From Candidatus Eiseniibacteriota bacterium (GTDB lineage Bacteria > JAFGKV01), in contig JALOPK010000207.1 in the NCBI GenBank assembly GCA_025453925.1, forward strand, positions 1 to 7,417: 7,417 nucleotides of DNA. The letters are read 5' to 3'. The notes beneath the pieces were generated by a model that worked only from the letters and a program-made list of their open reading frames with translations, ran no database searches and was not told the origin of the DNA. Below are positions 1-7,352 of this stretch, one piece after another (position 1 is the stretch's first letter; each line of letters begins with the position of its first letter). Both the position numbers and the translations under genes were made by a program.

Positions 1-649
1 CCGCGCGCCTCAGTAGCCACGTCATCTCCGAAGGCGCGTAGTAGCGCTCGTTGCAGGTCAAGGTCTTCCGGACACCGTCATCGTCGGTCACTTCGAAGGT
101 TGAGTGATCGCGAAAGGTGAGGAGATCGAAGCGATTTTCGAGGCTCCGGCCCGAAGCACCCTGCTCATTGATGAAGTCCTTCACCGAGTGGAAGAGAGGG
201 AACAGCGCATTGAGCGTCGTGAGGATGAAAGCGCCTGGACTGCGGAGGGCGGCAGCCGCGTGGGCCAAGATGGCGTAGTTCTCGTCGTCGGTCTCCATGA
301 GCGGGAAGGCCCCCTCGCAGAGCATGATGACCACATCAAACTCGTCGTGGAACCGGAGACGCCGAGCGTCAGCCTTGCGGAACCGAACCCTGACGCCGGC
401 CTCCCGGGCCTTCTCCCGGGCCCGCGCCAGTTGGGTGGGGGAGAGGTCGATGCCCGTGACATCGTAGCCCCGCCGGGCAAGCTCAATGGTATGACGCCCC
501 GTGCCGCAGCCGATGTCGAGAATGCGGCAGGCTCGGTTGCCGCCGATCTCCCCTTCGATGAAGTCCACCTCGCCGTTGGTGCCCTGCGTGTAGGGCTCTC
601 TGTCGTAGGTCCGCGCGTAGTTCGTGAAGAGTTCCTCGTACCAGGTCAT
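1..649 (-). CDS. Class I SAM-dependent methyltransferase, 3' end cut off by the window
   Basis: The visible 216 codons encode the Rossmann-fold part of a class I methyltransferase, which transfers a methyl group from S-adenosylmethionine to an unidentified acceptor. Seen: the glycine-rich SAM loop ILDIGCGTGRH at residues 43-53, the ribose-binding acidic residue Asp68 in VTGIDLSP, an Asp at 94 (KADARRL) in the usual adenine-contact region, and the strand DVVIMLCEGAF at 105-115. The polar C-terminal part seen so far (from about residue 155) is less conserved and probably bears on substrate choice. ATG at 649 is chosen because GAGAGG lies 9 nt upstream; the start (MTWYEELFTNYA) is typical of soluble members. 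It lies 31 bp after a second methyltransferase, so the two are probably co-transcribed. There is no signal peptide or membrane segment, so it is likely cytoplasmic. The C-terminus lies outside the window. The family call is firm; the substrate is unknown. Confidence 0.9.
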   Translation of the reverse strand, partial: MTWYEELFTNYARTYDREPYTQGTNGEVDFIEGEIGGNRACRILDIGCGTGRHTIELARRGYDVTGIDLSPTQLARAREKAREAGVRVRFRKADARRLRFHDEFDVVIMLCEGAFPLMETDDENYAILAHAAAALRSPGAFILTTLNALFPLFHSVKDFINEQGASGRSLENRFDLLTFRDHSTFEVTDDDGVRKTLTCNERYYAPSEMTWLLRRA

Positions 650-680
650 CCGTCACATCCTCTCAACACACAGGCACCGT

Positions 681-1433
681 TCATCGCTCAGCCACCACGA
701 TGAGCAGCCGGCTCTGCTCAGGATCGTAGGGGCTGAACGCATAGGATCCGTAACAGTCGACTGTCGAGAACTGGGCCTCGTTGAGCAGCCGCACGTAATC
801 GTCGCGGAGCAGCATCATGGGGTAGTCGATGCTCCACGCCTTGAACTCGCGGGAGGTCTCGCCGTGGACGATATCGAGCACATTGTAGCGGGCGCCCGCC
901 CCAATGTAGTCGATGACGAACAGACGGGTGAAGTCGCGATTCATGACCGCGGGGATGAATCGGGGTTTCTCCCGCCACTGTCGATCAGTCGTCCCCTGAG
1001 TGAGCACGAGGATACCCCCGTCCCGAAGCACCTCGCGTATGCTCAGGAACGCATGCAAGACCTCGCACTCGTCCTCCATGTGCAAGATTGAACTGGAGAG
1101 GCACGCCACCGCGTCAAATGGGTGGTCGAAGTGACCGGGTAGTTCGCGAAAATCAATCTGCCGGAGCGGAATCGAGAGGCCGGCACTGGCGAGGTTGATC
1201 CGCGCCTGGGCCAGCATGGCCTCGGAGACATCCGAGCCGACCACCGCACACCCCAGTTCGTGGAACAGCGCGAGGTCGCGGCCGGTCCCACACGCACAGT
1301 CCAGCACTCGATGCACCCCGTGTTCGGCGAAGAGCCGGCGGTAGAATCGTTCGATCGCCGGGTCATGGGTGTCGAAGGTCTCCGAGAACAGGTCATACCG
1401 TTCCGCAAACCCTTCGTATGGATCGTCGCTCAT
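681..1433 (-). CDS. Class I SAM-dependent methyltransferase, 250 aa
   Basis: Complete soluble methyltransferase of the class I Rossmann type; acceptor unknown. Seen: motif I VLDCACGTGRD at 43-53 (Ala in place of the more usual Gly, a tolerated variant), the ribose-binding acid Asp68 in VVGSDVSEAM, Asp94 in RQIDFREL, the motif-IV-like strand DAVACLSSSILHM at 107-119, and LRDGGILVLTQ at 136-146. The C-terminal half (about 150-250) carries the aromatic-rich strands expected of a substrate lid (IDYIGAGARYNVLDIVHGE). The open frame reaches ATG at 1448, but ATG at 1433 is preferred: AAGGAG sits 5 nt upstream of it, and the upstream ATG would place that site inside the gene. The gene follows the PAP2 gene by 51 bp and precedes another methyltransferase by 31 bp. 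Motif I and the acidic residue occupy the same residue numbers in both enzymes, which suggests a related fold or an old duplication. Confidence 0.92.
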   Translation of the reverse strand: MSDDPYEGFAERYDLFSETFDTHDPAIERFYRRLFAEHGVHRVLDCACGTGRDLALFHELGCAVVGSDVSEAMLAQARINLASAGLSIPLRQIDFRELPGHFDHPFDAVACLSSSILHMEDECEVLHAFLSIREVLRDGGILVLTQGTTDRQWREKPRFIPAVMNRDFTRLFVIDYIGAGARYNVLDIVHGETSREFKAWSIDYPMMLLRDDYVRLLNEAQFSTVDCYGSYAFSPYDPEQSRLLIVVAER

Positions 1434-1438
1434 GGAGT

Positions 1439-1444
1439 CTCCTT
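1439..1444 (-). promoter_or_regulatory. Ribosome-binding site that fixes the 250-aa methyltransferase start
   Basis: AAGGAG on the minus strand, 5 nt before ATG at 1433. It overlaps the first codons that would follow the alternative ATG at 1448, so it argues for the shorter protein. Confidence 0.75.
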
Positions 1445-1484
1445 GCATCCATCGGTTTGCCCGCCCGCGTGGCTGAGGGAAGCT

Positions 1485-2339
1485 TCAGGCCTCAGCTCCG
1501 GGCAGACCGATGCGCCCACCTGCCCACCAGGCGAACGCCATACCCACCACAACGCCGGCTACCGTGTCCAGCGCGAAATGGTAGCGGCCATAGACCGTCG
1601 CGACAAGAAGCCCCACGGTGGGGGCCAGCGTGCACCAGAACACTCCTCTGGCGAGCCGGAACGCCAACACGAGGTTGCACACCGACAGGGCGGCGTGGCT
1701 GCTGGGGAACGCGCCGCCGATCACACCGCCACGGGACGCGAAGGCATGAGTCAGCCGGTAGAAGAACCCGTCCCGTAGAGCCTGGGGGAGCGGGGGATAC
1801 AGATAGAGTGGACTGGTCACGGGAATCCAGATGTAGCAAAGCAAACACAAGCTGAAGCAGGCACAGAGGACCCCCATCGCCCTGGCGGCGGCCCCCGGCC
1901 GACCCTGGAGCGCGAGCGCGAAAGGAAGACCGATCACCAGGAAGTAGTAAGAGAAGTAGCAGGCATGGAGAATCTCCGAGAGTGTCCTCCACGCAGCGGC
2001 ATCGGCCAGGAACATGCTGGGCTGGCCGCCGAACAGGGCCGCCTCGAGGCGCTCCAGCGGGCCATCCAGGATCCAGACGGGCAGGCCGCGACTGATCGTG
2101 CCGGTCATCGGATACAGCAGCGGATAGAGAAGCAAAGGCGCTACTGCGCGGAGTCCCGCGCCCAGTGCCCGCCTGGGCGAGGGCAGCCGGCTGACTACGA
2201 ACAGCGCCATCCCGGCAATGAACAAACCGCCCGCCAGCATCCCCGAGCCTGGAGGTCGAATGGCGAGCGTTGAGATGCCCGCGAGGATAAGGTAGGCCCC
2301 CAGCACCTGTTCAGCGGGATACGCGAACGGCACCGTCAC
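1485..2339 (-). CDS. PAP2-superfamily integral membrane protein, inositol-phosphorylceramide-synthase-like (PAP2_3 type)
   Basis: A polytopic membrane protein of 284 aa, probably acting on lipid phosphates or lipid headgroups at the cytoplasmic membrane. Hydrophobic stretches lie near residues 9-26, 34-50, 64-78, 124-144, 154-173, 217-230, 234-249 and 259-272. Two of the three classic PAP2 signatures are visible: GGAFPSSHAALSV at 208-220 (His215) and YGRYHFALDTVAG at 250-262 (Arg252, His254, Asp258). The N-terminal KxxxxxxRP signature of ordinary lipid phosphatases is not seen. That pattern is known from the AUR1/PAP2_3 branch, whose members include phosphoinositol transferases, so either hydrolysis or headgroup transfer is possible. 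The annotated start is GTG at 2339, whose GTGA overlaps the stop of the DUF3795 gene and implies translational coupling. GTG at 2333 has a better-spaced GGAG (5 nt) and would give 282 aa. The superfamily call is firm; the reaction is not. Confidence 0.85.
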   Translation of the reverse strand: MTVPFAYPAEQVLGAYLILAGISTLAIRPPGSGMLAGGLFIAGMALFVVSRLPSPRRALGAGLRAVAPLLLYPLLYPMTGTISRGLPVWILDGPLERLEAALFGGQPSMFLADAAAWRTLSEILHACYFSYYFLVIGLPFALALQGRPGAAARAMGVLCACFSLCLLCYIWIPVTSPLYLYPPLPQALRDGFFYRLTHAFASRGGVIGGAFPSSHAALSVCNLVLAFRLARGVFWCTLAPTVGLLVATVYGRYHFALDTVAGVVVGMAFAWWAGGRIGLPGAEA

Positions 2340-2800
2340 TCCGGGATGCAGTACGGGTGGCAGCGGATGTCCGCATACGCGAACCCCGTTGCGGCGCGCT
2401 CCTCCTGCTCGGCGATCCAGACATCGAGACCGATCTCCCGCAGGCGCTCCCCGTCAGCCAGCAGGGTAGGGTATCCCGCGGCGATTCCCAGGATGCGATG
2501 GCATGGGTATTCGTCGCACAGGGGACACGCGGCAATGCCCCTCGAGACCGCACATTTCCGAATCCCGCAGAAAGGCGGTCCGCAGTGCCCGCCGCGGCAA
2601 CTGCACCTTTCCTCCGACTGCCCCAGCTCCGTGAGGAAACGCCAGAACTCGATGAACCCGGGGATGTCGTGACCCCAGAAGTCATATCCTTCCTTTCTCA
2701 TGGCATCCTGGAGGGCGCGAGCCCGGGGGGGAATGCGATTGCGCTGCGCGCAGAGGCCGCAGTAGAGCCCGCAATAGGTGACGGACGCGAGATCAGGCAT
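2336..2800 (-). CDS. DUF3795-family cysteine-rich protein
   Basis: A small (154 aa) soluble protein of uncharacterised family DUF3795; the biochemical role is not known. Seen: the N-terminal signature YCGLYCGLC (Cys10, Cys14, Cys17), a central cluster with Cys66, 68, 73, 78, 83, 92, 95 and 100 (including FCGIRKC and CPLCDEYPC), and a C-terminal pair Cys147 and Cys151. Thirteen cysteines spaced this way strongly suggest bound metal, either zinc or an iron-sulfur cluster, but the sequence does not say which. The frame is open to GTG at 2809, yet ATG at 2800 is preferred because GGAG lies 8 nt upstream and the signature then starts at residue 9 as is usual. It starts 130 bp after glnS, and its stop codon overlaps the start of the PAP2 gene, so the two are translationally linked. 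Whether they work together is inference only. Confidence 0.87.
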   Translation of the reverse strand: MPDLASVTYCGLYCGLCAQRNRIPPRARALQDAMRKEGYDFWGHDIPGFIEFWRFLTELGQSEERCSCRGGHCGPPFCGIRKCAVSRGIAACPLCDEYPCHRILGIAAGYPTLLADGERLREIGLDVWIAEQEERAATGFAYADIRCHPYCIPE

Positions 2801-2808
2801 GACGATCA

Positions 2809-2812
2809 CTCC
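2809..2812 (-). promoter_or_regulatory. Ribosome-binding site that fixes the DUF3795 start
   Basis: GGAG on the minus strand, 8 nt before ATG at 2800. It overlaps the alternative GTG codon at 2809 and so favours the shorter, 154-aa protein. Confidence 0.6.
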
Positions 2813-2828
2813 GGTGCCGGAAGAAGCT

Positions 2829-2847
2829 GGTGGTTGCCGAGACCACC
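2829..2847 (-). other. Small inverted repeat between glnS and the DUF3795 gene
   Basis: GGTGGT and ACCACC form a perfect 6-bp stem with a 7-nt loop in the 130-bp gap. On the minus strand it is followed by AGCTTCTTCC, which is only mildly T-rich, so it is at best a weak terminator or attenuator. A second short stem (CCCTG/CAGGG, loop 6 nt) lies just after the glnS stop, near 2912-2927. No promoter for the downstream cluster could be pointed to, so read-through from glnS remains possible. Confidence 0.3.
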
Positions 2848-2930
2848 TCTGCCGTTGGCCGCGGGGAGCTTCCCGTGCACATTCGCGCGCAGGTGCTCCG
2901 TACCGCCCCGATCCCTGAGCACGCAGGGGC

Positions 2931-4646
<1,716 letters not shown>

Positions 4647-4650
4647 GGTT

Positions 4651-4656
4651 CACCTC
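4651..4656 (-). promoter_or_regulatory. Ribosome-binding site of glnS in the gltX-glnS junction
   Basis: GAGGTG lies between the TAG stop of gltX (4659-4661) and the ATG of glnS (4646). The same hexamer precedes gltX. The 12-bp junction leaves no room for a separate promoter. Confidence 0.75.
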
Positions 4657-4658
4657 GT

Positions 4659-6134
4659 CTATGTAAGCGGGCGCGTCTCCGGCGTTTTCATTGACTTCAC
4701 GATTTCCTGGGCACGGCGGATCCGCTGCCGGCATACCTCCTTGCCCAGCACAGCCATGGTGTCGAACAGGGGGGGCGACGCGGGGCGTCCCGTGACCGCG
4801 ACGCGCAGGGTCATGAACGCTTCATTGGGCGACCATCCCGTGCGCTCGCAGAAGGAGCGGAGTATGCCCTCCAGCACGGCCGGCTGCCAGTCCAGCAGGG
4901 CATCCAGATGTTCCTCCAGCAGCTCCTTCAGGGTTTTCGCGGTGTCCCGCGGGGTCCGGCCCTTGGGCACCAGTTTCTTCAGGGCCTCGGCATCGTAGGC
5001 CACCTCGCCGACGAAGAAGAAGCGGGCGTAGTCGACGAAGTCCTCCAGCTTCTCGATCCGCTCCTGCACCAGCGGAATGACCTGCAGGAGATACCCGTCG
5101 CTCAGCAGGCCGCTCCGCAGGCGCTCCAGCAGCCCCTCCGAAGGCAGGCCGCGGAGGTACTTGCCGTTGAGCCACGACAGCTTCTCCAGGTCGAATATCG
5201 GCCCGCCCAACGTGATCCGCTCCAGTTCCAGCGCCTCGGCGAACTCCGCCAGCGTGAACTCCTCTCGTTCGTCGGGCATTGCCCATCCCATGAGGGCCAG
5301 ATAGTTGAGCAGGGCCTCGGGGAGGAACCCCGCCCGGCGGTAGTAGTTGAGGCTCACGGGATTCTTGCGCTTGGAGATCTTCGACCGATCGGCGTTGCGC
5401 AGGAGGGGCAGGTGGCAGAACACCGGAGGGTCCCAGCCGAACGCATGGTAGAGCTGCGCGTGCTTGGGCAGCGACGAGAGCCACTCCTCGGCGCGGATCA
5501 CGTGGGTGATCTCCATGAGGTGGTCATCCACCACGTTGGCGAGGTGGTAGGTCGGAAACCCGTCGCTCTTGAGCAGCACCTGATCGTCGATGCCGGCATA
5601 CTCGAATGTGATGTCGCCCCGCAGGAGATCCCGCACCACGCATTGCCCCTCCCGCGGCATGGCGAGCCGGATCACGTGAGATTCGTCTCGACGGCGGCGC
5701 GCCGCCTCGACCGGCGGAATGCTCCGGCAGAACCCGTCGTAGCCGAGGGTCGCCGCCCCCGCTGCCTGCTGCCCGGCCCGCACTCCATCGAGGCGATCTT
5801 TGGTGCAGAAGCACGGGTAAGCATGGCCTGCCGCGACGAGGCGTTCCACGTGCTCGCGATAGAGCTCCCCGCGTTCGCTCTGGCGGTACGGTCCGCAGGG
5901 GCCGCCCACGTCGGGGCCCTCGTCCCATGACAGACCAAGCCAGTGCAGCGCGTCGAAGATCATGGCCTCGCTCGGGCGGTTGGATCGGACGCGGTCGGTG
6001 TCCTCGATCCGCAAGATGAACCGGCCGCCGTGCCTGCGGGCGAATGCGTAGTTGAACAGGGCCGCATAGGCGGTACCCACGTGGGGGTCGCCGGTGGGGC
6101 TCGGCGCGATGCGGGTGCGAACGATATCAGACAC
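4659..6134 (-). CDS. gltX: Glutamyl-tRNA synthetase
   Basis: Cytoplasmic class Ic synthetase that charges tRNA-Glu with glutamate; 491 aa, normal for the bacterial enzyme. Seen: RTRIAPSPTGDPHVGTAYAA at 6-25 with the HIGH equivalent HVGT at 18-21; FILRIEDTDRVRSN at 39-52; the zinc-binding insertion with Cys108, Cys110, Tyr132 and Cys136, spaced like the Cys-Cys-Tyr-Cys site of the E. coli enzyme; LKSDGFPTYHLANVVDDH at 188-205; HVIRAEEWLSS at 211-221; the KMSKS equivalent KISKRK at 252-257; and LPEALLNYLALMGW at 271-284. The helical anticodon-binding domain includes LRVAVTGR at 443-450 and PPLFDTMAVLGK at 454-465. The frame is open further upstream, but GTG at 6134 is chosen: GAGGTG lies 7 nt before it, and family homology starts a few residues later, while the 39 extra residues resemble nothing known. 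Because glnS follows directly, this GluRS probably charges tRNA-Glu only (discriminating type); that is inference. Confidence 0.97.
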   Translation of the reverse strand: MSDIVRTRIAPSPTGDPHVGTAYAALFNYAFARRHGGRFILRIEDTDRVRSNRPSEAMIFDALHWLGLSWDEGPDVGGPCGPYRQSERGELYREHVERLVAAGHAYPCFCTKDRLDGVRAGQQAAGAATLGYDGFCRSIPPVEAARRRRDESHVIRLAMPREGQCVVRDLLRGDITFEYAGIDDQVLLKSDGFPTYHLANVVDDHLMEITHVIRAEEWLSSLPKHAQLYHAFGWDPPVFCHLPLLRNADRSKISKRKNPVSLNYYRRAGFLPEALLNYLALMGWAMPDEREEFTLAEFAEALELERITLGGPIFDLEKLSWLNGKYLRGLPSEGLLERLRSGLLSDGYLLQVIPLVQERIEKLEDFVDYARFFFVGEVAYDAEALKKLVPKGRTPRDTAKTLKELLEEHLDALLDWQPAVLEGILRSFCERTGWSPNEAFMTLRVAVTGRPASPPLFDTMAVLGKEVCRQRIRRAQEIVKSMKTPETRPLT

Positions 6135-6141
6135 GGTGCGA

Positions 6142-6147
6142 CACCTC
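6142..6147 (-). promoter_or_regulatory. Ribosome-binding site that fixes the gltX GTG start
   Basis: GAGGTG on the minus strand, 7 nt before GTG at 6134. It decides against the longer reading of gltX that the open frame would allow. Confidence 0.75.
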
Positions 6148-6237
6148 GATGGAAACGGAACCTCTTCGGTCACGGCGCTGGGTGATGACTGCACATGCCG
6201 CGGGTCACCGCCCGGTGGCGATCTCGCGGTGCCGCAC

Positions 6238-6265
6238 AAGATAGCAGGCAACCCCGCGGGTGAAA
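6238..6265 (-). promoter_or_regulatory. Weak candidate promoter for gltX-glnS
   Basis: On the minus strand, TATCTT (6238-6243) is preceded by TGC, forming an extended -10 element. A poor -35-like TTTCAC lies at 6260-6265 with a 16-bp spacer. Transcription would start near 6231, leaving a leader of just under 100 nt before the GTG. The match is modest and chance cannot be excluded. Confidence 0.25.
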
Positions 6266-6332
6266 CCCCATCGGATAGGACACGCTGCCCCTGCGGAGAG
6301 CGGTACGCAGCGCCGAATATGTCGATCCCGCC

Positions 6333-6356
6333 GGAGGGTCACGCTCCGTCGTGTCC
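6333..6356 (+). repeat. Short hairpin repeat, family 1, copy A
   Basis: A 24-bp unit beginning GGAGGGTCACG and ending CGTCGTGTCC. It differs from the family consensus at two positions. The arms are imperfect (TCACG against CGTGTCC), so the stem is weaker than in copy C. A possible half copy sharing GGACACGCT lies upstream at 6278-6286. Confidence 0.7.
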
Positions 6357-6372
6357 GCCGTATCGTCGTCCC

Positions 6373-6396
6373 CGGCTTCGTTGGAGTGACACGCTC
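6373..6396 (+). repeat. Short hairpin repeat, family 1, copy B, truncated
   Basis: Contains the left part of the unit (GGAGTGACACGCTC at 6383-6396) plus a 10-nt left flank, CGGCTTCGTT. Positions 6373-6395 match 6461-6483 (copy C) at 21 of 23 bases. The right arm is missing, and the family 2 palindrome P1 starts about 6 nt later, so the copy may have been cut by a rearrangement. Confidence 0.7.
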
Positions 6397-6401
6397 AAGG
6401 T

Positions 6402-6441
6402 CTTCTCCCTCGCCCGTCTGGGAGAGTGCGGGATGAGGGCG
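6402..6441 (-). repeat. Palindromic repeat, family 2, copy P1
   Basis: On the minus strand it starts CGCCCTCATCCC, followed by a stem TCTCCC/GGGAGA (plus-strand arms 6404-6409 and 6420-6425, loop 10 nt). It is the inverse orientation of P2 and P3. The shared order is a CCCTCA-CCC lead, then a pyrimidine-rich arm, then a purine-rich arm. Confidence 0.65.
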
Positions 6442-6460
6442 CCGCGGCCTGGAACATGGC

Positions 6461-6494
6461 CGGCTTCATTGGAGGGACACGCTTTGTCGTGTCC
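6461..6494 (+). repeat. Short hairpin repeat, family 1, copy C, best preserved
   Basis: Left flank CGGCTTCATT, then the 24-bp unit at 6471-6494. The arms GGACACG (6475-6481) and CGTGTCC (6488-6494) pair perfectly over 7 bp around the loop CTTTGT. This is the reference copy for the family. Confidence 0.8.
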
Positions 6495-6499
6495 GTTGT

Positions 6500-6546
6500 T
6501 CTCGCCCCCTCAACCCCACCTTCTCCCGTGGGGAGAAGGGGCGTCC
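6500..6546 (+). repeat. Palindromic repeat, family 2, copy P2, best preserved
   Basis: Lead TCTCGCCCCCTCA at 6500-6512, then CCTTCTCCC (6519-6527) and GGGAGAAGG (6531-6539) forming a perfect 9-bp stem with a 3-nt loop. It is the strongest hairpin in the window. It lacks a T-tract on either strand, so it is not a classic terminator. It begins 6 nt after family 1 copy C. Confidence 0.8.
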
Positions 6547-6619
6547 TCTCCGCCAGGTCCTGTTCGCGCTCGCGCAGTCCCGACGAAGCGGCACCCTTCA
6601 GGAGTACGTTCCTGTCGCT

Positions 6620-6643
6620 GGAGGAACACGCTCTGTGATGTCC
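6620..6643 (+). repeat. Short hairpin repeat, family 1, copy D, degenerate
   Basis: A 24-bp unit beginning GGAGGAACACGCTCTGT and ending GATGTCC, with three differences from the consensus, two of them in the right arm. The pairing is therefore weakened. A separate perfect stem, CGCGAA/TTCGCG, follows at 6652-6667. Confidence 0.65.
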
Positions 6644-7226
6644 CCGTTCACCGCGAACTGATTCGCGAAGTGGAGGCGCGTGCTCGACCGCCGTGACGGG
6701 GAGTCGATTCAGGGTCCTCGGCAGGCAGTCGCGGGGGACGTCGGCGCCTGCAACATGCCCGCCCGACGTGCAGAACGCGGCGGGGACGGACGCGTGCCGA
6801 CGCCGCATCATGCGGCACGGAGGCTCCACCTAATCGCCTTTCCTGACAAGGGAAATGTGGCTTCCCCCTCGAACGCGCCCCGGCAACGGCACAGTTCTTG
6901 TTTTAGAGACAGCTCGCAGGTAACGCTCACGACTGCGGCATATGCATCCTGCACGGATGCCGTTTGGGGGCGTCACCCCGCACTTCACGATTGGGGATGC
7001 CGGCAATGGTCGGCGGGGCTCTTTTGCGGTGGTGTTCAGTATGTGGTTCTTCGAGCGGCGAACACACTCATCCTGCGAAAGGCTGGCTGACGGGGATCGT
7101 GCCCCGCATCCCGGCCATGAGACCCCCCTCCTGCACCATTCCATCCCACCCCTGGTTCTTGGCACGGTGAGGCATCTCGAAGCCCGAAGTGAGGAACGGG
7201 AGGGATGGAGCGCGAGTGATCATGCA

Positions 7227-7268
7227 CTCTCATCCCCTCCTTCCCCCATCGAGGGTGAAGGGGTGGCG
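7227..7268 (+). repeat. Palindromic repeat, family 2, copy P3
   Basis: Lead CTCATCCCC at 7229, then arms CCTTCCCCC (7239-7247) and GGGTGAAGG (7253-7261), which pair over 9 positions with one C-T mismatch around the loop ATCGA. Same orientation as P2. Confidence 0.65.
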
Positions 7269-7293
7269 CGTGATGGCGAAGTGCGCACCGTCA

Positions 7294-7333
7294 GGCGTCC
7301 CCTCCACCACTGGGAGATGGTGAGGGGGCGAGA
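7294..7333 (-). repeat. Palindromic repeat, family 2, copy P4
   Basis: Read on the minus strand it shares the exact 13-mer TCTCGCCCCCTCA with the lead of P2. Its arms, CCCCT/AGGGG and CACCA/TGGTG, make a 10-bp stem with one bulged base and an 8-nt loop. Opposite orientation to P2 and P3. Confidence 0.6.
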
Positions 7334-7352
7334 GGATTGTCAACTGCACACA

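Noticed and set aside
4908-5930. Long plus-strand open frame (340 codons) opposite gltX
   Set aside because: It is antisense to a clearly conserved synthetase. In GC-rich DNA the opposite strand often stays open, and its translation shows no recognisable domain.
6135-6251. N-terminal extension of gltX by 39 residues
   Set aside because: The extra residues have no similarity to GluRS, and the GAGGTG site at 6142-6147 would lie inside the gene. GTG at 6134 fits the family start.
6519-6539. Strong hairpin as a possible intrinsic terminator
   Set aside because: No T-tract follows on either strand, and related palindromes occur elsewhere in both orientations. It is better explained as a repeat.
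6395-6829. Minus-strand open frame (144 codons) upstream of gltX
   Set aside because: It runs across family 1 and family 2 repeats in reverse, with no domain and no convincing ribosome-binding site.
6898-6909. TTGTTTTAGAGA, resembling the start of a type II CRISPR repeat
   Set aside because: It occurs once, with no spaced repeats and no cas gene nearby, so it is chance.
7337-7342. TTGTCA on the plus strand (TGACAA on the minus strand) as a -35 box
   Set aside because: No acceptable -10 element at 16-18 bp was found on either strand.
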